Source of the DNA: DASYML01 sp036399835 | GTDB lineage: Bacteria > Acidobacteriota > Blastocatellia > Pyrinomonadales > Pyrinomonadaceae | Length of the DNA stretch: 58,074 nucleotides | NCBI GenBank assembly: GCA_036399835.1 | Contig: DASWMI010000019.1 | Location: 1 to 58,074 of the forward strand | Reading direction: 5' to 3' | In this document: piece after piece, positions 1 to 9,253 of the stretch | How positions within the stretch are numbered: the stretch's first letter is position 1 | Layout: the number at the start of each line of letters is the position of its first letter | Translations under genes and position numbers: made by a program | The notes under the pieces: model-generated | What the model saw: only the letters and a program-made list of their open reading frames with translations | The model's database searches: none | What the model was told of the DNA's origin: nothing

Positions 1-2
1 CC

Positions 3-35
3 TGGTCCAATGTCGTCAGAAAGCTGCTCGCATGA
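3..35 (+). CDS. 3' end of an upstream gene (partial)
   Basis: The frame beginning at position 3 is open from the window edge and ends in TGA at 33-35. It overlaps the ATG of the next gene at 32 as ATGA, the same coupling seen elsewhere in this window. It encodes only the C-terminal residues WSNVVRKLLA. The context (two glycosyltransferases follow) suggests a third gene of the same polysaccharide or glycoconjugate cluster, but ten residues cannot identify it. Confidence 0.45.
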   Translation, partial: WSNVVRKLLA

Positions 36-1420
36 AGATCAACTGGTTCTCGCCGCTGCCACCCGCCAGCACGGACATCGCGCACTACACGACGCGAGTC
101 TTGCCGGCCCTTTCCGCCAAAGCCGACATTACGCTCTGGACCGACCAGCAAGAGTGGGAGAGAGGGCTGGAAGCTCACGCGCATGTGCGCCGTTACAAGC
201 CTGAGAGCATCGCCTGGCCCGAGCTTAATCGGGCAGACCTCTGCGTCTATCACATAGGCAATAACCCGCTCTTTCACGGCTCGATCTGGCAACTCAGCCG
301 CCAGCACAGAGGCTTGATAGTCCTGCATGATCTTCGTCTGCATCATTTCTTCGATGGCCTGTATCGCGTCAAGTGGCGCGACCTAGAAGGCTATCTGGCG
401 GTGATGGAGAGATACTACGGAGACGAGGGCCGCCTTGATGCGGAGCTTTGTTACCGGAGCGAAGCCGTTAATATTAACGAGATGGCGGAGCGTTATCCGC
501 TGACCAAACTGGCGACCGAGAATGCGCTTGGCGTACTGGTCCACACGCGCGAAGCCTTTGAGCTGCTCAAAGCTGAAAGCCTCTGCCCCGTGGCCTACGC
601 GCCTTTGCCTTTTAGCGCCGCGACCGGTCCGGCACGCGTGCCTACGTCATCCCAATCCGAAGCGCCGGACCAACGCGAGCAGGAACAAATCGGGCCGGAT
701 GAAAGGGGCACGCCTCGCGATGGCTCGCCCTATCGTCTCATCCTCTTCGGTTATCTGGGACGCAATCGCAGGCTCAGTGCTGTGCTCAAGGCTCTGGCGG
801 AGTTGCCGCAGAAGGAAAAGTTTCATCTGGATATTTACGGGCAAGTGCTGGACGATCAGAAGCGACTGCGCTCGGAGATACGCGCGCTCGGTCTCAAGCG
901 TCTCGTCACCGTGCATGGCTTCGTGCCGGAGACGGAGTTGGACCAGGCGCTCGCGCATGCTCATCTGGCGATTAACCTTCGTTATCCGACGATGGGAGAG
1001 GCTTCAGGCAGCCAGCTTCGCATCTGGGCGCACGCGCTGCCGAGCCTTGTCACAAAGGTCGGGTGGTACGCGAGTCTCCCGTCAGAGACAGTCGCCTTTG
1101 TGCGACCGCGTGATGAGGAGGTGGAGGACATCAAATCTCATCTCGGCGCTTTTCTTTCTCAGCCGGAGCGTTTTCGGCAGATGGGCCTGGAAGGGAAGCG
1201 CAAACTCTTGGAGGAACACTCACCCGAAAGCTATGCGCGGGCCATACTGGACTTTGCCGCCGCGCGTTTCGGCACGCGCATGCAGGCTCGCCTTCTGGCC
1301 CAACGCGCGGGGACGCTCACGGGCGGCTGGCTGCAAACAGAATCTCAAACAGAGACATTCCGGCATGTCGCCGCGGAAATCCGTGCGATGATGGGAAACA
1401 GGAGAAGCGATGAAGGATGA
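32..1420 (+). CDS. GT-B glycosyltransferase (family 4-like)
   Basis: Predicted cytoplasmic glycosyltransferase of 462 residues that moves a sugar from an activated donor to a glycan or lipid acceptor; substrates are unknown. The N-terminal half carries an LIVLHDLRLHHFF segment near residue 100. The C-terminal Rossmann half begins around LILFGYLGRNRRLS (about residue 237) and contains NLRYPTMGEASGSQLRIW, typical of GT4 donor-site regions. A polar, low-complexity linker (residues about 198-235, rich in S, E, Q, D, R) separates the halves and is probably disordered. The ATG overlaps the stop of the preceding frame, and the gene overlaps the next glycosyltransferase by 4 bp, so the three are probably translated from one message. 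Exact activity cannot be assigned. Confidence 0.85.
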   Translation: MKINWFSPLPPASTDIAHYTTRVLPALSAKADITLWTDQQEWERGLEAHAHVRRYKPESIAWPELNRADLCVYHIGNNPLFHGSIWQLSRQHRGLIVLHDLRLHHFFDGLYRVKWRDLEGYLAVMERYYGDEGRLDAELCYRSEAVNINEMAERYPLTKLATENALGVLVHTREAFELLKAESLCPVAYAPLPFSAATGPARVPTSSQSEAPDQREQEQIGPDERGTPRDGSPYRLILFGYLGRNRRLSAVLKALAELPQKEKFHLDIYGQVLDDQKRLRSEIRALGLKRLVTVHGFVPETELDQALAHAHLAINLRYPTMGEASGSQLRIWAHALPSLVTKVGWYASLPSETVAFVRPRDEEVEDIKSHLGAFLSQPERFRQMGLEGKRKLLEEHSPESYARAILDFAAARFGTRMQARLLAQRAGTLTGGWLQTESQTETFRHVAAEIRAMMGNRRSDEG

Positions 1421-2592
1421 GCGCGGCTGGCCTCCCGCTTCATCGTGACAAAATCATGCTCGTCGGTCTGGATGGAATTCCGCTCAGCGAGCCAAAAACG
1501 GGCGTCGGGCATTACACGATTGAGCTGGCGCGTGCGCTGGCGCATTGTTCGCCGTCGGATGAATTCGAGATCGTCTCGCCCCGCCCCTTTCTGCCGACGG
1601 CGGGCGCTGAAGCAATGCTGCCTGCCAATCTTCGTTTACGCCAGGCGGAGGTTAACGCCTTCACACGCCACTGGTGGACCATAGGGCTGCCACGCTATAT
1701 CAAGAAAAGGGCTTTCACAATCTTTCATGGCACGAACTATGAAGTCCCTTTGCGTAAGAGATGCCCGGCTGTCCTGACGATTCATGACCTTTCGCTACAG
1801 CTTTATCCTGAAACGCATGAGCGCCGGCGCGTGAGCCGCGCACGCCGCAGGCTTCCGCTCATGGTGCGCTGCGCGGAGTTGATTATCACGCCAACAGAGA
1901 GCGTGCGAGAGGAGGTCTGCGAGCATCTGCGCGTCTCGCCGGAAAGAGTCTTCGTCGTGCCCGAGGCTCCGCGCGAAATCTTCCGCCCGATGTCGCTGGC
2001 GGAAACCGAAGAGGCCAGGCGGCGGCTCGGCACAGAGGATGATTTTCTGCTCTTTGTCGGGACTATCGAGCCGCGCAAGAATCTGCGTCTGCTCCTGCGC
2101 GCGTTCGCAGAAATTCTGAGCTCGACACCCTTTCGCCCGCAGCTTGTCATCGCCGGACAGAGAGGCTGGCTGTCGGACCAGTTGTTCAGAGACCTCACAG
2201 AGTACGCGATAGCCGATCGCGTACTCTTCACAGGCTATCTCTCGGATGAAGACCTCTGCGCGCTCTATTCATCCTGCCGCGCATTCGTTTATCCATCTCT
2301 ATATGAAGGGTTCGGACTGCCGCCGCTTGAGGCTATGAAGTGCGGAGCGCCCGTCGTTGCCAGCCGCGTGCGGAGCATCTCGGAAGTGACGGGCGGAGCC
2401 GCTCTGCTCTTCACTTCCGAAAACCTGGACGAACTGGTCCAGCATCTCATCCGCCTGCTGACGGATGATGCGCAGCGAGCGAGCCTCTCATCAAGTGGCC
2501 TCGCACGCGCGGCGCAATTTTCATGGGAACGCACGGCGCGTCTGACTCTGGAAGTCTACGGCAAGGCTCTGGCAGGCTGGCGGCAAAAATAG
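1417..2592 (+). CDS. Glycosyltransferase family 4
   Basis: GT-B retaining glycosyltransferase of 391 residues, probably nucleotide-sugar dependent and membrane-associated. Visible landmarks are a glycine-rich N-terminal acceptor loop (TGVGHYTIELARAL), AVLTIHDLSLQLYPE, the domain-2 start LLFVGTIEPRKNLRLL, and the E-x7-E donor-binding motif EGFGLPPLEAM about 100 residues before the end. ATGA overlap with the preceding glycosyltransferase supports this start; a second in-frame ATG at 1456 sits just before MLVGLDGIPLSE, which is where family members usually begin, so the first 13 residues may not be translated. It is the last gene of the run: the next gene is convergent and a long hairpin follows. 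The product could act in exopolysaccharide, LPS or glycolipid assembly. Confidence 0.88.
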   Translation: MSAAGLPLHRDKIMLVGLDGIPLSEPKTGVGHYTIELARALAHCSPSDEFEIVSPRPFLPTAGAEAMLPANLRLRQAEVNAFTRHWWTIGLPRYIKKRAFTIFHGTNYEVPLRKRCPAVLTIHDLSLQLYPETHERRRVSRARRRLPLMVRCAELIITPTESVREEVCEHLRVSPERVFVVPEAPREIFRPMSLAETEEARRRLGTEDDFLLFVGTIEPRKNLRLLLRAFAEILSSTPFRPQLVIAGQRGWLSDQLFRDLTEYAIADRVLFTGYLSDEDLCALYSSCRAFVYPSLYEGFGLPPLEAMKCGAPVVASRVRSISEVTGGAALLFTSENLDELVQHLIRLLTDDAQRASLSSSGLARAAQFSWERTARLTLEVYGKALAGWRQK

Positions 2593-2617
2593 AAGGGGCG
2601 AAAGACAAACAGCGGAA

Positions 2618-2688
2618 GCACAAAAGCAGAGCTATCAAAGCAGAGAAGGACGAGAAGCATGGCCTCTCGTCCTTCTCTGCTTTTGTGC
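2618..2688. terminator. Long hairpin between convergent genes
   Basis: Inner arms 2637-2655 and 2665-2683 pair perfectly over 19 bp. The 14-nt word at 2618-2631 can pair equally well with 2675-2688, so the left arm holds two copies of a word that occurs once in the right arm. It lies between the ends of the glycosyltransferase and the minus-strand DUF4214 gene and can terminate both. No long T-tract follows, so intrinsic termination is likely but not certain. Its architecture matches the other intergenic hairpins in this window. Confidence 0.6.
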
Positions 2689-2705
2689 AAAGCTGTGCGT
2701 GGGCT

Positions 2706-3647
2706 TTAACGTATGCTGGCGCAGTCGCGGTTGCTGCGCGTGATGGTCGAACCGAATCTCTGCTGGTATTCAGCCGAGGTGATAAAGGAGCAGACCATCC
2801 CCTTGAAGTTGCCGGGTTCTTTGTTGGTCAGGACATCCAGCCAGAAGAGATAGCCGCCCGGGTCAGGGTCGCGCTTGAGATAACCGAAATACTGCATCAG
2901 CACGAAAGACGGGTAATACTCCGCGTTCTTGAAAGAGGCATCTTCAATCAGGTCGCGGACAACGAGGCTGCGGCTCTGGACCAGATTGCTGCCTGTGTTG
3001 TACTTGGAGATGAGGGCGCTGCGCAGGCTCGTTAAATCTACTTTTGAAGACTGCTTGACGGTTGCCAGCAACGCGTCCACAAAAGTATCCGCGGTGGTCG
3101 CCGACTGGTATTTCTGCACAAACTCCGCGCGTTGGACAAAGGCTTCGGCAAAGGCAGCCTTGTTCTGCTCAAGGTTGGCGTTGGCGACGACCAGCCGCCT
3201 GTCCGGCATAAACTCATTGTAAACAGGCTGGCGGCCCAGCCCGCCCTTATAAAGGCGATAGACGAAAGAGCCTGTCTGCTGAAACTCAAGCTCTATGAAG
3301 AAGGCTGCACTGACGGCGACGCGACGCTTGTTGATGCACACGGCGTCCGTGCCGCACCTGGTAATCTGGTCGGTCCAGTAGCCCAAACCTCCCGCGTCTG
3401 CAAAGCGGTTGAGGAAGTCAACGTAATGCTGGCTGATGAAAAAGTCCGCATCGTCAATCGTGATGACCTGGTTGGTGCCCGGACGCAGCAGCAAGGGCTT
3501 GACCTTGACATTGCCGTAGTAAAGCTCAGACGGAAGGTTGGGGTCTTCCGTCACGATTCTGAGCGTGGGCGCGCTCTGGTTTTGCCCCAGCACGCTCGCG
3601 GCGGCAAGCGTGAGCGTAAGAACGGCGATGATAAACTTTGACATCAC
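2706..3647 (-). CDS. Secreted DUF4214 domain protein
   Basis: Exported protein of 313 residues with a signal peptide (hydrophobic FIIAVLTLTLAAASVLGQ at the N terminus; likely cleavage near VLG-QN). From about residue 70 onward it consists of DUF4214-type segments: an ADAGGLGYW block, a YRLYKGGLGRQP block and a second FLMQYFGYLKRDPDPGGYLFW-like block near the end. DUF4214 is found in S-layer, adhesin and other secreted proteins; its function is not settled. The C-terminal 250 residues closely resemble the C terminus of the matrixin gene at 4236-6350, down to a shared ITRS-N/D-RDC ending, so the two are recent paralogous modules. In the first block the usual GRxPD is changed to RFAD. The start is supported by the signal peptide. 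Confidence 0.85.
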   Translation of the reverse strand: MMSKFIIAVLTLTLAAASVLGQNQSAPTLRIVTEDPNLPSELYYGNVKVKPLLLRPGTNQVITIDDADFFISQHYVDFLNRFADAGGLGYWTDQITRCGTDAVCINKRRVAVSAAFFIELEFQQTGSFVYRLYKGGLGRQPVYNEFMPDRRLVVANANLEQNKAAFAEAFVQRAEFVQKYQSATTADTFVDALLATVKQSSKVDLTSLRSALISKYNTGSNLVQSRSLVVRDLIEDASFKNAEYYPSFVLMQYFGYLKRDPDPGGYLFWLDVLTNKEPGNFKGMVCSFITSAEYQQRFGSTITRSNRDCASIR

Positions 3648-4235
3648 AATACTCCTCGAAATTGTTCGCTGACGAAGCTTTTATTGTCTCCTGGAGACGG
3701 CGAGAGGGAGAGGTTGTCTCTCGGCTGTCAAGGGGCGGGGCTGCGCCCATACGACGCAAATCAGTTTAGCCTGCGGCTCAGCTTTTTGTCAACGCAGTTA
3801 GCGAAAGAAAACGATGAACAGCGAACGCCGCGGCGATGAGCTAAAAGAATTGATTCAATGAGCCAATGACCGGATGAATCAATGAATAAATAGCTTCCCC
3901 TCCATCCGGCAAAAAATACATCGCGCGCGGCGAGGAGTGTACAGCTTTGATGCGGGCGCGAGGCCGAAGGGGAAAGCTTTTGGCAGAGGATTCGGGGAAC
4001 ATGCGGCTGGTTCGGGCGTGGATTAAGCTGTTGATGTGCCTGACGTTTGAACCGGGGAGGGCTGCCGGTCCATCCGTCTCGCGCGGGCGCTCGGCGGAAT
4101 ATGGCTTGGATGTTGCTTGAAATGTCGCCGCCGTCATGTTGAAGGCATGTTAGTATGTTATCAGCACGGCAGGCTTGCTCCCCGGTCTGCGGCCTTTGTT
4201 CCCAATCGAAGCTCATTAATGGTCTAGGGGTTTTC
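3648..4235. other. Gene-free 588-bp region between divergent DUF4214 genes
   Basis: I see no convincing coding sequence here. The long minus-strand frames have no recognisable protein and unlike codon usage. Both flanking genes start at its edges, so it must hold two divergent promoters; I could not place them with confidence. A small inverted repeat (9-bp arms at 3849-3857 and 3875-3883) sits in an A/T-rich stretch made of CAATGA/GAATCA-like words, reminiscent of the tandem-word hairpins elsewhere in the window. Confidence 0.5.
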
Positions 4236-6350
4236 ATGCGCCGTCCGATTACAGCGCTCTTACTGCTCGCCATCACGCTGACCTGGATTATCCCCGCGCG
4301 TTCCTACACGCTGCTCTATCTGGATTCGTCCGCCACGCTTCAGCTCAAATGGCAAAGCATGCCGATCAAGGTCTCGCTCTCCTCGTCGCTCTACGTGCCG
4401 TCCGCGAACATCAAGCCGGGGAGCGACGCTGCGGGCGCGGCCCGTCGCGCGCTTCAGCACTGGCAGCAGGCCGCCAACATACAGTTCCAGATTACCGAGA
4501 ATGACCCGCGAACGCAGGTCAGCCCGAGCGGCGCGAGCGACGGCGTAAGCCTCATCACGGTCGCGCCGCAGCTTGAGACTTCGCTTTTTACTGGCGACCG
4601 GACGGGCCGCACACGCGTTTTCTACGACCCTTCAACAGGCGGCATCACGGAAGCCGACATCGCCATCAACCCCGCCCTGCATTATTCGACGGATGGCACG
4701 GCCTACGACCCGCTTGGCATCGGCCCGGTTGCCACCTTCGACCTTGAAGCGGTCTTTACTCATGAGATAGGGCACATGCTGGGGCTTGAGCATTCTGCCG
4801 TCGTCAGCGCCACGATGCAGCCGCGACAGGGGCAGGTCGGGGTCTCAGGCTTACCCGAAGCTTTAGTCTCGCGCACGCTCGCCGCCGACGACATCGCGGC
4901 TCTGAGGGCTATCTATGGTCCACAACTGGGCTTGGGCGCTATCGAAGGCAGGCTCATCAATGGAGCAAACGGCAGCGCCCTGTTCGGCGCGCATGTCTGG
5001 GTTGAGAACGCTTTGACAGGACGCGTGACCGCTGGCAACATCAGCCTCTTGAATGGCAACTATCGTATCTCAAGCCTGCCTGCCGGACGCTACAGGCTCA
5101 TCGCGGAATATCTCAATGGACCAATACAGGGCATAGAGATAGCTTCGACGGGCGGCGCTTACGCGAACATCTCCGCGCAGCCCTCCTTTCGCACCACGGA
5201 GCTGGCCCAACTGACGGTCACGTCCAACCAGACGACTGTTTATAACGCCACCGTCCCCGCTGGCACGCCGCTGCTCAACCCGCAGACCTTCGGCGTTAAT
5301 ACTTACATCTCAACCATCGCCATGCCGCTCGTGCGCGGCAATACATACACGATCTATCTTGGCGGCGACGGTCTGGACCAGGTCAGCGCCAGCGGCCTCA
5401 GTATCACTTCGCCTTTCTTCAAGATTAACCAGGCCAGCTTTACGCAGCTCCCTTCCTCGCCGCCGATGGTGAGCTTTGATGTGACGGTCGGCTCCGGCAC
5501 TCCGACGGGCGATTACAGCATTCGCGTGCAATCGAGTTCGGGCGAAGTGGCCTACATCGTCGGGGGGTTGACGATAGATTACCCGCAGCTTCCCGGCGGG
5601 AGCACGAATTCGATTGATGACGCGCAGTTCTTCACGCGCCAGCACTATCTTGATCTGCTCGGGCGCGAGCCTGACGCGGGCGGTCTAGGCTACTGGTCCG
5701 GCCAGATTACCAAATGCGGCGTTGACGAAGCCTGCATTCACAGGAGAAGAGTCGGCGTTTCCGCGGCCTTCTTTATAGAGACTGAGTTTCAGGAGACCGG
5801 ATACTACGTCTATCGCCTCTACAAGGCTGCGCTGGCACGCAGGCCAATCTTCGACGAGTTTAACGCGGACCGTCAAAAGGTCGTCGCAGGCTCTAATCTC
5901 GATGCGAGCAAACAGGCGCTGGCCGATGAGTTTGTCAATCGCTCGGCTTTCCTCAACGAGTATCCGGCGACGATGGCAGCCGAGCTATACGTGGATAAAT
6001 TGAATGCTAACACGGGCTACTCGTTGACGCAGACCGAGAGAGATGCGCTGGTCCAGGGGTTGAAGACTAATCCGCAGACCGAGACGCGCGCGACCATGCT
6101 CAGGAAGATAGCGGAGAACACCGTTTTCCGGCAGCGCGAATACAACTCAGCCTTCGTCCTGATGCAATACTTCGGTTATCTCAGACGCAACCCCGACGAG
6201 GGCGGCTACCAGTTCTGGCTCAACGTGCTCAATAACCAGCCCGGCAACTTCCGAGGGATGGTCTGCGCCTTTATCACTTCGGCTGAATACCAACTGCGCT
6301 TCGGCCAGGTCATCACGCGCAGCGACCGCGATTGCTCGCAGTGGCCCTGA
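4236..6350 (+). CDS. Secreted matrixin-type metalloprotease with C-terminal DUF4214 module
   Basis: Predicted zinc endopeptidase of 704 residues, secreted. The frame is open from 4155, but the ATG at 4236 begins a clear signal peptide (MRRPITALLLLAITLTWIIP), so I place the start there. The catalytic motif HEIGHMLGLEH lies at residues 176-186: H176, H180 and H186 bind zinc and E177 is the general base, as in the matrixin/metzincin family. It is followed by a carboxypeptidase-regulatory-like or Ig-like beta segment (residues about 230-290), an IPT-like segment that ends near a Pro/Gly/Ser linker (about residue 450), and then a roughly 240-residue DUF4214 module closely similar to the standalone protein at 2706-3647. 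The module may anchor or display the protease. No propeptide cysteine switch was recognised. Confidence 0.87.
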   Translation: MRRPITALLLLAITLTWIIPARSYTLLYLDSSATLQLKWQSMPIKVSLSSSLYVPSANIKPGSDAAGAARRALQHWQQAANIQFQITENDPRTQVSPSGASDGVSLITVAPQLETSLFTGDRTGRTRVFYDPSTGGITEADIAINPALHYSTDGTAYDPLGIGPVATFDLEAVFTHEIGHMLGLEHSAVVSATMQPRQGQVGVSGLPEALVSRTLAADDIAALRAIYGPQLGLGAIEGRLINGANGSALFGAHVWVENALTGRVTAGNISLLNGNYRISSLPAGRYRLIAEYLNGPIQGIEIASTGGAYANISAQPSFRTTELAQLTVTSNQTTVYNATVPAGTPLLNPQTFGVNTYISTIAMPLVRGNTYTIYLGGDGLDQVSASGLSITSPFFKINQASFTQLPSSPPMVSFDVTVGSGTPTGDYSIRVQSSSGEVAYIVGGLTIDYPQLPGGSTNSIDDAQFFTRQHYLDLLGREPDAGGLGYWSGQITKCGVDEACIHRRRVGVSAAFFIETEFQETGYYVYRLYKAALARRPIFDEFNADRQKVVAGSNLDASKQALADEFVNRSAFLNEYPATMAAELYVDKLNANTGYSLTQTERDALVQGLKTNPQTETRATMLRKIAENTVFRQREYNSAFVLMQYFGYLRRNPDEGGYQFWLNVLNNQPGNFRGMVCAFITSAEYQLRFGQVITRSDRDCSQWP

Positions 6351-6439
6351 AAGAGTTCACGCGCCGTCCGAACCGTAAATAAAGAGACGCGCCAGGCCGA
6401 GCTTTACACGAAAACTCGAATCCGATAAAACCGGAGCTT

Positions 6440-7132
6440 ATGAAACCTGATGCAGCCGAGGGCGACAGGAAGCAGCGGACGCGACGGATTATCAAGCTCC
6501 TGCGCCGCGCTTACCCGGAAGCCAGTTGCACGCTCAACCATTCAAACCCGCTTGAGCTGCTCATCGCCACCATCCTCTCTGCGCAGTGTACGGACGAGCG
6601 CGTCAATCTTGTGACCGAGAATCTCTTTAGAAAATATCGCGGCTGCGAAGACTACCTGAGCGTCGAGCAGGCGGAGTTGGAAGCGGACATACGCTCGACG
6701 GGCTTTTACCGCAACAAGGCGAGGGCCATCCAGGGAGCCTGCCGGATTATTCAGGAACAGCACGAGGGGCGCGTGCCCGCCACGCTCGAAGAACTGCTCC
6801 TGCTGCCGGGCGTCGCACGCAAGACAGCCAACGTCGTTCTCGGCAACGCCTTCCGGATTACCTCCGGCATAGTCGTTGACACACACGTTCAAAGGCTGGC
6901 CCAGCGTCTGGCCCTGACAGACCGGCAGCAGCCCGAAAAGATCGAGCGCGAGCTTCAACAACTCGTCCCGCGCAAAGACTGGATTGATTTCTCGCACCTG
7001 CTCATCGCGCACGGTCGCGCCATCTGCAAAGCCCGCACACCGCTCTGCGCAGAATGTCTGCTTGAGCCGCTCTGCCCGTCTTCTCTGCTCAAGACAGGCG
7101 CTCGGCGAGAGCTAAAGGTGAGCCGAGCCTGA
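6440..7132 (+). CDS. nth: Endonuclease III (bifunctional DNA glycosylase/AP lyase)
   Basis: Base-excision repair enzyme that removes oxidised pyrimidines and nicks the abasic site; 230 residues, slightly longer than the E. coli enzyme (211). The helix-hairpin-helix LLPGVARKTANVV contains the catalytic lysine K128, and D147 in VVDTHV is the conserved aspartate. The C terminus has the iron-sulfur cluster ligands C196-x6-C203-x2-C206-x5-C212, the standard spacing for a [4Fe-4S] cluster. It stands alone between the matrixin gene and the convergent S41 peptidase, and is followed by a strong bidirectional hairpin. Key residues are intact, so an active enzyme is expected. Confidence 0.96.
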   Translation: MKPDAAEGDRKQRTRRIIKLLRRAYPEASCTLNHSNPLELLIATILSAQCTDERVNLVTENLFRKYRGCEDYLSVEQAELEADIRSTGFYRNKARAIQGACRIIQEQHEGRVPATLEELLLLPGVARKTANVVLGNAFRITSGIVVDTHVQRLAQRLALTDRQQPEKIERELQQLVPRKDWIDFSHLLIAHGRAICKARTPLCAECLLEPLCPSSLLKTGARRELKVSRA

Positions 7133-7186
7133 CTCTTTTAATCAAACCTATCTTCAATTCATTGGTCCAAAAGTTTTTAGGCATCC

Positions 7187-7238
7187 GCACAAAGAAGTAG
7201 GCCGCGAGCCTTTTCGACTCGTGGCCTATTCTTTGTGC
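7187..7238. terminator. Bidirectional hairpin terminator between nth and the S41 peptidase
   Basis: Outer arms 7187-7196 and 7229-7238 (GCACAAAGAA / TTCTTTGTGC) pair perfectly. After one bulged base an inner 11-bp stem continues with one G-T pair, closing a loop around CCTTTTCGA. The A-rich and T-rich outer arms give a U-tract in either direction, suited to ending both convergent transcripts. Confidence 0.75.
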
Positions 7239-7249
7239 TCTGAAATTCA

Positions 7250-8962
7250 TCAGGACTGATTGCGTGCGCGTGCGGCGAGCGCCAGGTCGCGTGCGCGCGG
7301 GAGCAGGTCTATCGAGCGTGCGATCTGCGGGTCGTCCGTGTTGTAGACCTGAATGGCCGTCATCGTGCCGTAGGCCGATGTGGCGAAGTTATAACGCAGT
7401 TGTCGCTCGACGAAGGCGCGCTCGCGTTCAAGCTGCGCGGCTGTCACCTTGTACGATGGCTTACTGAGCACAAAGCTCTTGAAGCTCTTATAGAGTTCGT
7501 CCGTGATGGGAAAGTCTGTGGCCTGTAGCACGTGGTCGTATTCGATTGGGCGCACGACCCTGTAAGCATCAAAACCTGGGATGCGCCCGCGATTAATCTC
7601 GTAGACAAAAGCGAAGGCCGGGTCAACCAGTCTCTGCTGCGCAGGGGTCACAATACGCGACTTGACAGTCTCATCGGGCATGATGCCGCCGCCGCCGTAG
7701 ACGGAGCGGCCAGTGTCCGTGCGGCTCTCGGGTCCTGTCGGCCTTTGCTGCGCCTGCTCGTTCTGTCGCTCTGCTCTCAAAGAACCGCCGCTCGTGTAGT
7801 AGTCATAAAAGCTACTGCCCGAGTAGTCGCGCTGAATCAGGCGACCGGAAGGCGTGTAGTATTTGGCAATCGTGAGCATGAGGGCCGAGCCGTGCGGTAG
7901 GTTGAAGGGAAACTGGACCAGCCCCTTGCCGAAGCTGGTTTCGCCGACGATCAGCGCGCGGTCGTGGTCCTGAAGCGCACCCGCGACGATCTCCGCCGCA
8001 GAGGCCGTCCCGCGATTGACCATCACGACGAGAGGCACGTTATCCGGCGTATCATTGTTGCCGACGAAGTTCTGAGAGCTGCCTTTGACGCGCCCCTTTT
8101 GGGTGACGATGACCTGGCCGCGCTGTAAGAAGGTATTAGCCACGCGGACGGCCTGTATGAGTAGCCCGCCCGGATTACCGCGCAGGTCCAGGATGAGCAT
8201 GTTCATGCCCTGGTCATGTAGGTCCGAGAGCGCGGCCTGCAATTCGTCTGCGGTCGTTAAGTTGAAGCCTCCGGTCATAGCGATGTAGCCTATGCCGGGC
8301 CGTATCATGTAGGCCTCCGGGATGGAAGGCTGCGGGACGGCGTCGCGCGTCAGCTCGACCGTTTCGGTGCGGCCAGTCGAGGCACGCTCGACCGTGACTT
8401 TGGCGATCGTTCCGCGCGGCCCGCGCAGGCTCTCGCGCACTTCCCAGTAATGTTTGCCGCTCATTGATTTGCCGTTGACTTCCAGAATCCGGTCGCCAAA
8501 ACGCAAACCAGCTTTGGCCGCAGGCGCATCCTGAAAAGTGGCGACGATGCAGGTATCAACCTCTGCGCCCTCGCGCAGGTCTCCGATGGTCGCGCCGATG
8601 CCGAAATACTGCGAGTGCTGCTCGGTGCGAAATTCTTCAAACTCCGCCGCGTCGAAATAGTTTGAATGCGGGTCGAGCGTGTGCAGCAGGCCCGTGATGG
8701 AAGCTTTGAAGACGGCGTTATAGTCTAGCTTGTTGCCGTCTATGTGATTGGCCTGGATGACGGAGAGAGCTTCGCCCAAATCCTGCTCAAGCAGCGCGGC
8801 GCTCCCGCGCTCCGGGGTTGCTCGCCCGGCGTTGGAAGAAGAGCGGTCCACCCCGCCCGATGGCTGAGACCTGGCCGTCGGCTGCTGTGCGTAAACCAGC
8901 GCGGGGAGCGTCAATGCGACGGCGAGCAAGAGGCTGAGCGGGAATGCGAATCTATTTCTCAC
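7250..8962 (-). CDS. S41 family C-terminal processing peptidase (PDZ protease)
   Basis: Periplasmic serine protease of the CtpA/tail-specific protease family, 570 residues with the start proposed here. The frame extends upstream to 9160, but the GTG at 8962 is preceded by GAGGAG nine bases away and begins a signal peptide (RNRFAFPLSLLLAVALTLPALVYAQ), while the extra 66 residues look like non-coding sequence. With this start the PDZ domain spans about residues 115-200, and the Ser-Lys dyad is S321 in RGTASAAEIVAG and K346 in GETSFGKGLVQ. Family members trim or degrade exported proteins with hydrophobic C termini. The region after residue 390 (QNEQAQQRPTGPES) is a charged linker. It is the only gene on its transcript. 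Confidence 0.9.
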   Translation of the reverse strand: MRNRFAFPLSLLLAVALTLPALVYAQQPTARSQPSGGVDRSSSNAGRATPERGSAALLEQDLGEALSVIQANHIDGNKLDYNAVFKASITGLLHTLDPHSNYFDAAEFEEFRTEQHSQYFGIGATIGDLREGAEVDTCIVATFQDAPAAKAGLRFGDRILEVNGKSMSGKHYWEVRESLRGPRGTIAKVTVERASTGRTETVELTRDAVPQPSIPEAYMIRPGIGYIAMTGGFNLTTADELQAALSDLHDQGMNMLILDLRGNPGGLLIQAVRVANTFLQRGQVIVTQKGRVKGSSQNFVGNNDTPDNVPLVVMVNRGTASAAEIVAGALQDHDRALIVGETSFGKGLVQFPFNLPHGSALMLTIAKYYTPSGRLIQRDYSGSSFYDYYTSGGSLRAERQNEQAQQRPTGPESRTDTGRSVYGGGGIMPDETVKSRIVTPAQQRLVDPAFAFVYEINRGRIPGFDAYRVVRPIEYDHVLQATDFPITDELYKSFKSFVLSKPSYKVTAAQLERERAFVERQLRYNFATSAYGTMTAIQVYNTDDPQIARSIDLLPRARDLALAARARNQS

Positions 8963-9050
8963 GCGACAAATCTCCTCTGGAGCGATAAATACTTTTGATG
9001 ATGACGGGGAGACCTTAAATCTTCTGCCAGGGACGCGTCCGGCCTGGGCC

Positions 9051-9059
9051 AGTATAACA
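9051..9059 (-). promoter_or_regulatory. Extended -10 promoter for the S41 peptidase
   Basis: On the minus strand TG-T-TATACT (extended -10) reads from 9059 to 9051, about 90 bases upstream of the GTG start. No good -35 is visible, which is usual for extended -10 promoters. This placement also argues against the long upstream start at 9160. Confidence 0.5.
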
Positions 9060-9253
9060 TAGGCTTTGCTGGTTGCATGACAGGCCGCTGGCTTGAGACA
9101 AGGGCTTTGAAAATATTGTACGCGCGCTCGTCTGGATTGTTTCAAAATGACTGGCGGCACACCGCTCCGATGGATGCAGCGCGAGCGATGCTCTCATGAA
9201 GAAACTGGGCCTAAGTTTTACCGTTAAAGATAGTTCGTTTAAAGATTGATTCG

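Noticed and set aside
3761..4276. 171-residue minus-strand frame in the large intergenic region
   Set aside because: No signal, domain or ribosome site; overlaps the start of the matrixin gene, including its signal peptide.
8963..9160. 66-residue N-terminal extension of the S41 peptidase
   Set aside because: A GTG with a good ribosome site directly precedes the signal peptide, and an extended -10 promoter lies inside the extension.
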